A stretch of DNA of 64,000 nt from Prescottella sp. R16. Its GTDB lineage: Bacteria; Actinomycetota; Actinomycetes; Mycobacteriales; Mycobacteriaceae. The stretch's first letter is position 1, and every line of letters begins with the position of its first letter. This document shows, piece after piece, positions 8,786 to 16,161 of the stretch. Made by a program: the position numbers and the translations under genes. Under the pieces are notes generated by a model. That model was not told where the DNA came from. It ran no database searches and saw only the letters and a program-made list of their open reading frames with translations. The stretch is taken from the NCBI RefSeq assembly GCF_030656875.1, contig NZ_CP130943.1, positions 1,550,001 through 1,614,000 on the forward strand, in the 5' to 3' direction.

Positions 8786-8805
8786 TTAGCGCAAATATGC
8801 GCTAA
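8786..8805. promoter_or_regulatory. perfect palindromic operator upstream of pnuC-nadR
   Basis: TTAGCGCA and TGCGCTAA are perfect 8-bp arms around AATA, ending 27 bases before the pnuC ATG. Placement at the promoter of an NAD-salvage operon suggests an NAD-responsive repressor. The arms resemble, with substitutions, the TTAGTG/CACTAA-like sites I remember for the Nudix-related repressor NrtR. Which regulator binds is inference. The rest of the 8666-8832 gap shows nothing else. Confidence 0.6.
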
Positions 8806-8832
8806 TCTTCGTGTCGAACCTGAGGAGGGGTG

Positions 8833-9459
8833 ATGATCGATTTCCTGAACGCGACGGCGTTGACCGCATTCGGTGCGCCGACGAGCTGGGCGGAGGTACT
8901 GGGCTTCGTGACCGGCGCCTGGTGCGTGTGGTTGGTGGGTCGGCAGTCGGTGTGGAACTGGCCGATCGGCATCGCCAACAACCTGGCGTGGATTCTGCTG
9001 TTCGCCACCGCCGGCCTGTTCGCGGACTCGGCGCTGCAGATCGTCTACATCGCGCTCGCGGTGTGGGGGTGGCGCAACTGGATGCACGGCCGCGCCGGGG
9101 ACACCCTCGCGGTCAGCGGCACGACCGCAACCGAATGGGGGTGGCTGGCCGCTGCCGGCATCGCCGGAACCGGTGCGCTGACACTGCTTCTCGATACCGC
9201 GACGTCGTCGACGGTGCCGTTCTGGGATGCCGTCACCACCGTGCTGTCGCTGCTCGCGACCTGGGGTCAGGCCACCAAGCGGTGGGAGTCGTGGCTGCTG
9301 TGGATCACAGCCGACCTGATCTACATTCCGCTGTACCTGCACAAGGGGCTCACGCTCACCGCCCTGCTCTACACGGGATTCCTGTTGCTGTGCATCCGCG
9401 GTCTGTTCGCGTGGCGCCGCAGCCTCGCCGACGAGCGCGCACTGGTGGCGGTCCCGTGA
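8833..9459 (+). CDS. pnuC: nicotinamide riboside transporter PnuC
   Basis: 208 residues with about seven hydrophobic segments. Family landmarks are WNWPIGIANN (about 41-50), VWGWRNW (about 77-83) and the C-terminal WITADLIYIPLYLHKGL. PnuC proteins let nicotinamide riboside cross the membrane by facilitated diffusion, with trapping by phosphorylation inside the cell. The start is taken as the ATG at 8833 because GGAGGGG spans 8824-8830; a GTG at 8830 lies inside that site. The stop overlaps the nadR start (TGATG), so transporter and trapping kinase are coupled, which strongly supports the substrate assignment. A perfect palindrome just upstream probably controls both genes. Confidence 0.92.
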   Translation: MIDFLNATALTAFGAPTSWAEVLGFVTGAWCVWLVGRQSVWNWPIGIANNLAWILLFATAGLFADSALQIVYIALAVWGWRNWMHGRAGDTLAVSGTTATEWGWLAAAGIAGTGALTLLLDTATSSTVPFWDAVTTVLSLLATWGQATKRWESWLLWITADLIYIPLYLHKGLTLTALLYTGFLLLCIRGLFAWRRSLADERALVAVP

Positions 9460-10538
9460 TGTACCGGCACGCGCTGGTGATCGGCAAGTTCTATCCGCCG
9501 CACCGCGGACACCACCACCTGGTCCGGTCGGCCGCCCGGATCGCCGACCACGTGACCGTCGTGGTGATGGCGTCGGCCGCGGAGACGATTCCCCTCGACG
9601 ACCGGGTGACATGGATGCGGCAGACCCACGCCTCCGATGCTGCGGTGACGGTGACCGGAATCGTCTGCGACGCACCGATGGATCTCGAATCGGAGACGGT
9701 GTGGGCGGCGCAGGTCGCCTGCATGCGGGCCGCCGTCCGGCAGGTCGACGAGACCCCGATCGACGCAGTGGTCTCCAGCGAGAAGTACGGCGACGAACTG
9801 GCCCGCAGGTTCGGGGCCACTCATGTCTGCATCGACGCCGGCCGGGTTGCGCACCCGATCTCGGGGACCGCGTGCCGCGCCGATCTTGCCGGACGCTGGG
9901 ATCAGTTGGGGGAGTACACCCGTGCCGGGCTGGCGGCCCGCATCGTGGTGCTCGGCGCCGAGTCGACCGGAACGACGACGGTCAGTCGCGCACTGGCACA
10001 ACGGTATCGGAGCCGGGGTGGGGGGTGGGCGCGGACCGGGTGGGTGCCCGAGTACGGGCGGCAGGCCACCGTCGACAAACTCGACGCCCTGCGGGCCGTC
10101 CGTCCGGACGCCACGATGGACGACCTGGTGTGGACCGGCGACGACTTCGCGCACATCGCCGCCGAACAGTCGCGGACGGAGGAGCGGGCGGCCCGCACCG
10201 GCTCACCGGTCCTGATCTGCGACACCGACGCCTTCGCCACCACGGTCTGGGAGCGCCGCTACCTCGGAACCGACAGCCGACGGGCCCAGGAAGGACTGAC
10301 CGAGCGCAGGGCGCTCTATCTGCTCACCGACCACGTCGGCGTCCCGTTCGTGCAGGACGGTATCCGCGACGGCGAGCACGTGCGCGCCGAGATGACCCGC
10401 TGGTTCGAGGACGCCCTGACAGCGACAAGGCGGTCGTGGGTGCTGCTCACCGGCCCGCTGCCCGAGCGGGTGGCGCTCGCGGAGCGGGTCGTCGACCTCG
10501 CTCTGGCGCAGCGCTCGTCGTTCGGGGTGCCACTGTAG
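9459..10538 (+). CDS. nadR: NadR: NMN adenylyltransferase / ribosylnicotinamide kinase
   Basis: 359 residues, two domains. The N-terminal nucleotidyltransferase has GKFYPPHRGHHHLVR (residues 9-23, the HxGH motif) and VVSSEKYGDELA. The C-terminal P-loop kinase begins with GAESTGTTT (about 166-174). The pair would phosphorylate nicotinamide riboside to NMN and adenylate it to NAD. There is no N-terminal HTH repressor domain of the enterobacterial kind. The usual Walker lysine (GKT) is Thr here; I believe GAESTGTTT is seen in other actinobacterial homologues, so this may be a lineage form rather than an inactivating change. Overlap with pnuC shows co-expression. The start is the ATG overlapping the pnuC stop; a GTG one codon earlier is possible. 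Confidence 0.9.
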   Translation: MYRHALVIGKFYPPHRGHHHLVRSAARIADHVTVVVMASAAETIPLDDRVTWMRQTHASDAAVTVTGIVCDAPMDLESETVWAAQVACMRAAVRQVDETPIDAVVSSEKYGDELARRFGATHVCIDAGRVAHPISGTACRADLAGRWDQLGEYTRAGLAARIVVLGAESTGTTTVSRALAQRYRSRGGGWARTGWVPEYGRQATVDKLDALRAVRPDATMDDLVWTGDDFAHIAAEQSRTEERAARTGSPVLICDTDAFATTVWERRYLGTDSRRAQEGLTERRALYLLTDHVGVPFVQDGIRDGEHVRAEMTRWFEDALTATRRSWVLLTGPLPERVALAERVVDLALAQRSSFGVPL

Positions 10539-10548
10539 GACCCCAGGG

Positions 10549-11928
10549 TCAGCCCAGCATCGCCCCCGGGTTGAGGATCCCCTGTGGATCGAGTGCGCTC
10601 TTGATGCGCCGGTTCAACTCCATCACGTCGTCGCCGAGCTGCGCGGGCAGGAAGTCTTTTTTGAGGCGTCCGACGCCGTGCTCGCCGGTGATGGTGCCGT
10701 CCAACGCGATTGCGAGACCCATGACGCGGTTGAACGCGATGTGGGCGCGGTCGGTCATATCGGGGTCGGTGGGGTCGAACACGATCAGCGGATGGGTGTT
10801 GCCGTCGCCGGCGTGCGCGACGGTGCAGATGAGGACGTCGCAGTCCTCGGCGATCGCTTCGACGCCGGAGATGAGGGCGGGCAGCTGCTGCATCGGCACA
10901 CCCACGTCCTCGAGCAGTAGCGAACCGAGTGCCTGCACCGCCGGGAACACGGCCCGCCGGGCTGCGGTGAACGCTTCGCCTTCGGCGGGGTCGTCGGTGG
11001 CGAACACCTCTGTCGCACCGTTCTTTTCGCAGGCGTCGACGATCGTCTCGATCTCCCGTTCCCCGGCCGCGCCGGGCGCGTCGGACTGGGCGAGCAGCAG
11101 TGCGCGGGCGTTGCGGTCCAGGCCCATGCGCAGCGAGTCCTCGACGGCGTTGATGCTGGCGTGGTCCATGAATTCGAGCATTGCCGGACGCATCACCGTC
11201 GTGATCGCCAGCACCGCGTCGGCGGCTGCCTCCACCGACGGGAACGACGCGACCACCGTCGATGCCGGCGGCTGCGCGGGAATGAGCTGCAGCGTGAGCT
11301 CGGTGATGATCCCGAGCGTGCCCTCGCTGCCGACGAACAGTTTCGTCAGCGACAGCCCGGCGACGTCCTTGAGCAGTGGACCGCCCAGTCGGACGGCGGT
11401 GCCGTCGGCGAGGACCACCCGCATGCCGAGCACGTAGTCGGTCGTCACCCCGTATTTGACGCAGCACAGCCCGCCCGCATTGGTGGCGGCGTTGCCGCCG
11501 ATCGAGCAGATCTCGTACGACGACGGATCCGGCGGATACCACAGCCCGTGCTCGGCGGCCGCCTTCTTCACCTCCGCGTTGAGCAGGCCGGGTTCGGTGA
11601 CGGCGACCCGCGCGACCGGGTCGATGGTGATCGCCCGCATCCGTTCGGTGCTCAGGACGATGCCGCCGTCCACGGCACTCGACCCGCCCGACAGACCCGA
11701 TCCGGCGCCGCGCGGCACCACCGGCACCCGGTGCTCCGACGCCCACCGCATCACCGCTTGCACATCCTCGGTACAGGTCGCACGCACCACCGCGAGTGGG
11801 ACGCCCGCGTTCGGATCGGCGGCCCAGTCCTGCCGGTAACCGGCCGTCATGTCCGGATCGGTGAGGACGGCGCCGGCGGGCAGCGCGGCGATGAGTTGGT
11901 CGAGAACAGTCGGATCCACCGTCGTCAT
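10549..11928 (-). CDS. FAD-linked oxidase, glycolate/D-lactate dehydrogenase family
   Basis: 459 residues. The N-terminal FAD-binding_4 domain (about 35-180) shows VVRATCTEDVQAVMRWA and PRGAGSGLSGGSSAVDGGIVL; the C-terminal half is the FAD-oxidase C domain, ending with TGEHGVGRLKKDFL and the terminal helix LNRRIKSALDPQGILNPG. This is the GlcD/D-lactate dehydrogenase type, which oxidises D-2-hydroxy acids to 2-oxo acids; the exact substrate cannot be read from the sequence. No partner GlcE/GlcF genes are adjacent, so a single-subunit enzyme is likely. It is convergent with nadR, ten bases apart. Confidence 0.85.
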   Translation of the reverse strand: MTTVDPTVLDQLIAALPAGAVLTDPDMTAGYRQDWAADPNAGVPLAVVRATCTEDVQAVMRWASEHRVPVVPRGAGSGLSGGSSAVDGGIVLSTERMRAITIDPVARVAVTEPGLLNAEVKKAAAEHGLWYPPDPSSYEICSIGGNAATNAGGLCCVKYGVTTDYVLGMRVVLADGTAVRLGGPLLKDVAGLSLTKLFVGSEGTLGIITELTLQLIPAQPPASTVVASFPSVEAAADAVLAITTVMRPAMLEFMDHASINAVEDSLRMGLDRNARALLLAQSDAPGAAGEREIETIVDACEKNGATEVFATDDPAEGEAFTAARRAVFPAVQALGSLLLEDVGVPMQQLPALISGVEAIAEDCDVLICTVAHAGDGNTHPLIVFDPTDPDMTDRAHIAFNRVMGLAIALDGTITGEHGVGRLKKDFLPAQLGDDVMELNRRIKSALDPQGILNPGAMLG

Positions 11929-12255
11929 GCGTCCATCATGCCCGCGTCCAGCTCACCCGCCCGACGCCCCTCGGTGAGAAATTTTCGAGCGAGCGGAACC
12001 GAATGGTCGGATGGTGCGTCGGATCAGGTAGAGCAGCCCGGTGAACGGGGAGGGGACCCGGACTGCTCGACGGACGACCACCGGAGTGCGCCGAGGAGGG
12101 GACGACACACTCCGGTGTCGGACGTCACACTGCCCACGAGAGCTATCTACTCGTCGGTAAGGTATCCGACGGGTCGTGGCGCGCAGGGGGCGCCACCGCC
12201 CGACAACTACAGGGGAACAGGTAGGCCGTCGACGCGGCCGGCGGGGGAGGGACGC
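11929..12255. other. 327-bp divergent spacer with two adjacent hairpins
   Basis: No gene is supported here. Two inverted repeats stand side by side: GAGCAGCCCGG at 12031-12041 with CCGGACTGCTC at 12058-12068 (11 positions, one mismatch, 16-base loop), and CACCGGAGTG at 12079-12088 with CACTCCGGTG at 12108-12117 (perfect 10-bp arms, 19-base loop). They lie between the divergent oxidase and DUF3558 lipoprotein genes. As RNA they could form a structured leader of the lipoprotein operon; as DNA, the second could be an operator. No known riboswitch class was recognised. Confidence 0.4.
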
Positions 12256-12777
12256 ATGCGCGGAACAGTCGTGGTCGCGGCAATCGGTGCCGCACTCCTG
12301 CTCGCCGGCTGCGGAGCCGGCAGCGTCACCGGTCGAGCCGACGCCGAAGGGACAGTGGCCGGGGAACCGGCGTTCAGTCCGTGCGACGACATCCCGGACA
12401 GTGCCCTGATCGAGTTGGGGCTCGATCCGGGGAAAGCGGACCGCGACTTCAGCGGTGTGCAGTACCCCGGCTGGAACCGGTGTCGCTGGCCTGGCAGTGA
12501 TCACTCGGTGTCCGTTCTGGCGGGGACGCAGTCGGTCGACGAAATCAGGCGGGGAAGTAACGCCGTCGACGTTGCCGATCACGATCTCGATGGGCGCGCA
12601 GTACTGACCTATCGTGACCCGGGCGACGTGCGAAGGGAACGATGCAACGTCGCGATACGCGCAGGGGACGGAACGGCCATCGTGCGAGTGAGTGTCTACA
12701 ACGTGGACGCCGGCCCCGAACCATGTTCGACGGCATTGCAGGCAGCTGCCACCCTGAGCCCGAGCATTCCGGAATAG
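12256..12777 (+). CDS. DUF3558-like lipoprotein
   Basis: 173 residues. The signal MRGTVVVAAIGAALLLAGC ends in lipobox LAGC with acylated Cys19. The mature domain begins with PCDDIPDSALIELGLDPGK and has conserved Cys and Trp (NRCRWPG, RCNVAIR, EPCSTAL), the pattern of DUF3558 lipoproteins of mycolate actinomycetes. Function of the family is unknown; members are exported and anchored to the outer face of the membrane. The ATG at 12256 follows GGGGGAGGGA. It heads a three-gene run (next start nine bases downstream) with two secretion-associated genes, so it may be the envelope partner of that system. Confidence 0.8.
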   Translation: MRGTVVVAAIGAALLLAGCGAGSVTGRADAEGTVAGEPAFSPCDDIPDSALIELGLDPGKADRDFSGVQYPGWNRCRWPGSDHSVSVLAGTQSVDEIRRGSNAVDVADHDLDGRAVLTYRDPGDVRRERCNVAIRAGDGTAIVRVSVYNVDAGPEPCSTALQAAATLSPSIPE

Positions 12778-12786
12778 GGGGGAACA

Positions 12787-13155
12787 GTGGAGTCGACGTG
12801 GATCGAGCTGGCGGACGCCGCAGCCTCTGGCGAACTCCTCCTCAAACGAGGAACTGCTCAGCGCTGCGCCGAAGGTTGTGACCGCTTCATCGAGAGACTA
12901 CGAGAGTTGCGCGACCAGACTGCGGAACTCGCGATGATCGAAGGGTTGGGGACGCTCCCGTCCGGCATCGCCCTGGCCGAGAAGTTCTCGAAGAAGGCGT
13001 CGGGCGGCGAGTATTCGATGGATCGGGCGCTTGCCGATCACATTGCCGTGGTGGAGCAGATGCGTGACACCTTCCTCGCGATCGAGGCCCGCTACGTGTC
13101 GGCGGAGGAGGCGAACGCGGCGGCGGTGGCGGGCGTCGGATCGCAGGTCCGGTAG
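12787..13155 (+). CDS. small helical protein, possible type VII secretion partner
   Basis: 122 residues from a GTG start with AGGGGGGAA upstream. It is largely helical, lacks a signal peptide, and ends in a flexible Ala/Val-rich tail. A C-terminal motif YVSAEEANAA recalls the YxxxD/E-type ESX export signal (Y-V-S-A-E). It lies between a DUF3558-like lipoprotein gene and a PPE-like/ESX substrate gene, so a small secreted partner is the best inference. I do not recognise a named family. The layout of lipoprotein, small protein and large helical protein mirrors the block at 4972-8665 on the other strand. Confidence 0.55.
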   Translation: MESTWIELADAAASGELLLKRGTAQRCAEGCDRFIERLRELRDQTAELAMIEGLGTLPSGIALAEKFSKKASGGEYSMDRALADHIAVVEQMRDTFLAIEARYVSAEEANAAAVAGVGSQVR

Positions 13156-13237
13156 ACGGAACCGTTTGCCGGGCTGCTGCGTCGAACACAGGGGGGCGCC
13201 GACTGCCGCCGCCACGGGCATGGAGGAGGGGACACGG

Positions 13238-14725
13238 ATGGGACTGCCGAGCTTCAGTGATTTCGTTCAGGATTTGAGCCGGGACATCGTCGAGTTCGGG
13301 AAGAATCCGCAGAACAAGGTGCTCGAAATGCTCACCGGCACCGACTATGCGGAGGAGCGTCGTGCCCGTGCCGCGCAGGCTGCCGGCAACGCCGACCGCG
13401 ACGGCATCTACAGCACCCAGGCCGGTCTCGCCGGCGGCATCACGCGTTTCGACGATCCGGTTCTCACTTCCCCGGAAGCCTTCGAGGGAATGTCCCACGA
13501 GGCCATCAAGGCCGCCGTCGACGCCATGAACGGCCCCGCGCTCGCGGCGAGCGCCGAGGGCTGGCAGAAAATCGGGGACACCCTCGACCAGGCCCTCACC
13601 GAGTTCCGCGACTTCATCACCGGCACCATCACGGACGACCGGTGGAGCGGTGTCGCCGCCGACCGGGCCCGCGCAGCCACCACCCGCTACGCCGATCAGA
13701 GCACCGTCCTGGCGCGCGCCGGCCAACTCGTCGGCACCAAGATCGCCGAAGCCGCCACCGGCGTCGTCCAGGTCCAGGCCACCGTTCCGCCGGTCGCGCA
13801 ATACTCCCCGCTCGGCGCCGCCTTCAGTCGGGCATTGCCTGTCTCCGGGATGATCAAGAGCATCTTCCACGAGCAGGACGAAGCCCACCAGCAGGCCATC
13901 CAGATCATGCGGACCGTCTACGCGCCCGTCATGCAGCAGGCCGACACCAACGTTCCCGCCCTGCCCGATCCGAAGCCCGTCACCGCCGACCCCGGCACAG
14001 GTACAGGTACAGGTACAGGGTCCACTGGCGGTGCACCCACCGGCACCACCGGCTACACCCCCTACCGCGGATCGGGCAGCGGAACCCCCACGGCGACACC
14101 GCCGTCCGCAATGAACCCCGAGTCGGTCGCCCCCGCCGGCGCCTACCCCGGCTATCCGGGGCCCGCGGACACCGTTGCTGCCCGAACCGATCCGGCCACC
14201 GGATGGAGTGGATCCGGCACCTCCGGCGCATCGGACGCCACCCGCACCGCCGCCGCCCAGTTCGGTGGACCCGCGAACGCGGGACAGCAGGCCAGCGCCC
14301 CCGGCGGCTACCTCGCGGGCGCGGGCGCCGGCAGCGGCCCACGAAGCACCGGCCGCGGCGGCGTCGGCGGCGGAACCTCCACACCGGGAAGCGCCCCCAC
14401 CCGAGGACTCGGCAGCCTCGGTAGCCCCGACGGGATCGGTTCCGGCGCCCCCGGTGGCCTCGGAAGTTCCGGCCGCCCGGGCGTCTCGTCCTCGATCCCG
14501 GGCGTCTCGAACGCCACCACGGCAGGAACGGCGTCGGCCACCGGCACGGCCGGCACTCGGGGCGTCCCCGGCGCGACCGGCATGATGCCCGGCGCCGGTG
14601 CACGTGGCCGTGGTGGCGACGACGACAACGAACACAAGACGCCCGACTACCTCGTCAACGTCGACAACGGCAGCGAACTCATCGGCCGTCTCCCGATGGC
14701 CGCGCCGCCGGTGATCGGCTCCTAG
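13238..14725 (+). CDS. secretion-associated protein with Gly/Pro/Thr-rich C-terminal half
   Basis: 495 residues from the ATG at 13238, which follows GGAGGAGGGG; the frame is open further upstream but only as a shadow of the previous gene. Residues about 1-240 are helical and include DRWSGVAADRARAATTRYADQ, a W-x-G turn of the WXG/PPE type. Residues about 250-460 are low complexity (Gly, Ser, Thr, Pro, Ala), including a Thr-Gly run made by four hexanucleotide units at 13997-14020. A short conserved-looking tail, YLVNVDNGSELIGRLPMAAPPVIG, closes the protein. This resembles ESX-associated PPE-like substrates of rhodococci. It is convergent with the acyltransferase operon and shares a CTAG stop with it. 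Confidence 0.65.
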   Translation: MGLPSFSDFVQDLSRDIVEFGKNPQNKVLEMLTGTDYAEERRARAAQAAGNADRDGIYSTQAGLAGGITRFDDPVLTSPEAFEGMSHEAIKAAVDAMNGPALAASAEGWQKIGDTLDQALTEFRDFITGTITDDRWSGVAADRARAATTRYADQSTVLARAGQLVGTKIAEAATGVVQVQATVPPVAQYSPLGAAFSRALPVSGMIKSIFHEQDEAHQQAIQIMRTVYAPVMQQADTNVPALPDPKPVTADPGTGTGTGTGSTGGAPTGTTGYTPYRGSGSGTPTATPPSAMNPESVAPAGAYPGYPGPADTVAARTDPATGWSGSGTSGASDATRTAAAQFGGPANAGQQASAPGGYLAGAGAGSGPRSTGRGGVGGGTSTPGSAPTRGLGSLGSPDGIGSGAPGGLGSSGRPGVSSSIPGVSNATTAGTASATGTAGTRGVPGATGMMPGAGARGRGGDDDNEHKTPDYLVNVDNGSELIGRLPMAAPPVIGS

Positions 14726-16161
14726 ACCTTCCTCGGCCCTGCCGCCAGGGCGTTCTCGAACCGCTGCCGGACGTCCGCGACGTGGTCGTCGAGGGTGTCG
14801 GTGGTCCAGTCGCCGGTGTCGACGGGGTCGAGGACGTCGATGTGGACGGTGCCGGGGTGGGCGACGAACGAGTTGCGCCACATCAGGTCGCCGGCGTCGT
14901 GGACGACGATCGGCACGATCGGGACCCGGGCCTGCAGGGCCAGATGGAAGCCGCCCTTCTTGAAGCGGCCCAGTCGGGGGGTGGGGGAGCGGGTGCCCTC
15001 GGGAGCGATCACGATCGACGTGCCCGCCTTCAGTTTCTCCACCGCCGGGGCCAGTGCGGCCCGCGCCTGCACACTGTCGGCGCGGTCCACGTACGCCACG
15101 TCCAGCAGTGCGCCGACGGCCGCGAACCGGGGATCCCGGGCGGCCTCCTTCTTCGCCACCCCCGTCACGTCCCGGCGGATCACCTTGCCCACCAGCACCA
15201 TGTCCAGTGACGACTGGTGGTTGAACATGAACACCGCCGGCCGTCGGGACCACGCGTTGTCCTGCCCGGTGATCTGCACGTCGATCCCGCAGATCGTGAG
15301 CGCCACATCGGGTCCGAACGTGCCCACCAGGTTCGCGGCCGTCCGCCGGTTCCCGGACAGCACCCCGGCCGTCACGCCCAGCGCCGTCGTCGCCATCAAC
15401 GCTCCCACCGCCAGGCCCGTGCGTGCGGTCGCCACCGGTGTCGCCCCCCGCTCCGGTGCGGCCAGGCGCACCGACAGCCAGCCCTCGGTGCGGGCGATCT
15501 CCGCGAGCCGCCGGTCCGGGTTCAAGGCGACGGGGCGGCCCACCGATTCGAGCATCGGGACGTCCTCCGCACCGTTGGAGTACGCGAACGCCTCCGACAG
15601 CGGTGCCCCCACCCGGTCGGCGAAGTCGCGCACCGCCTTCGCTTTCTCGGCGCCCCACAGGGCCGGGCCGGTCAGCTCCCCGGTGAGCAGGCCGTCGACC
15701 ACCTCGGGCCGGCTGCACAGGATGTCGTCGATCCCGAGATCGTCCGCGATCCAGTACGCCTGATACAGCGTGGCGGACGTGGCCATGACGATGCGGTGCC
15801 CGGCGCGGCGGTGGGCGTCGAGGAGCCGCCGTGCCTGCGGGTAGATCATCGAGGCGATCTCCTGCCGGAACAGTCGTTGACTCCACTCGGTCAGTTCGTC
15901 CTCGGAGCGTCCGGTGAGCCCGCGGACTGCGATCTCCATGAGTCGTCCCACATCGGCGCCCCGGAACTGGGTGTCGAGGGCGGCGCCGGTGGTGCGGAGC
16001 AGTTCGGCGACACTGATGTCGAAGCGGCGCAACCGTTCCCGGTAGACGGCGCTCGCGGTGTAGCCGGTGATGAGGGTGCCGTCCAGATCGAATGCGGCGA
16101 TCGTCGACGGGCCGGGCGGTGCCGCGTCGATCGCGGAGAACAGATCCTTCACCCGGTTCAT
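14722..16161 (-). CDS. plsC: HAD-IB phosphatase fused to 1-acylglycerol-3-phosphate acyltransferase
   Basis: 479 residues from ATG 16161. The N-terminal HAD-IB domain has AFDLDGTL (catalytic Asp25 and Asp27) and AYSNGAEDVPML; the C-terminal PlsC domain has NHQSSLD (about 313-319, the HxxxxD catalytic motif) and APEGTRSPT. The acyltransferase adds the second acyl chain to lysophosphatidate. The HAD half could dephosphorylate phosphatidate to diacylglycerol, which would feed the WS/DGAT of the same operon; that activity is inference. A hydrophobic stretch around 245-265 probably anchors it in the membrane. Translation is coupled to plsB2 by an ATGA overlap. The frame open to 16413 is a shadow. 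Confidence 0.88.
   Translation of the reverse strand: MNRVKDLFSAIDAAPPGPSTIAAFDLDGTLITGYTASAVYRERLRRFDISVAELLRTTGAALDTQFRGADVGRLMEIAVRGLTGRSEDELTEWSQRLFRQEIASMIYPQARRLLDAHRRAGHRIVMATSATLYQAYWIADDLGIDDILCSRPEVVDGLLTGELTGPALWGAEKAKAVRDFADRVGAPLSEAFAYSNGAEDVPMLESVGRPVALNPDRRLAEIARTEGWLSVRLAAPERGATPVATARTGLAVGALMATTALGVTAGVLSGNRRTAANLVGTFGPDVALTICGIDVQITGQDNAWSRRPAVFMFNHQSSLDMVLVGKVIRRDVTGVAKKEAARDPRFAAVGALLDVAYVDRADSVQARAALAPAVEKLKAGTSIVIAPEGTRSPTPRLGRFKKGGFHLALQARVPIVPIVVHDAGDLMWRNSFVAHPGTVHIDVLDPVDTGDWTTDTLDDHVADVRQRFENALAAGPRKV

Noticed and set aside
10539..10550. GACCC-CA-GGGTC between nadR and the oxidase gene
   Set aside because: Two-base loop and short stem; too weak to call a terminator.
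13997..14020. Hexamer array as a CRISPR or intergenic repeat
   Set aside because: Only four 6-base units, in frame inside a coding sequence; no spacers.
12887..15886. 999-codon minus-strand frame
   Set aside because: Antisense shadow of the Gly/Thr-rich secretion-associated gene and a shifted frame of the acyltransferase gene.
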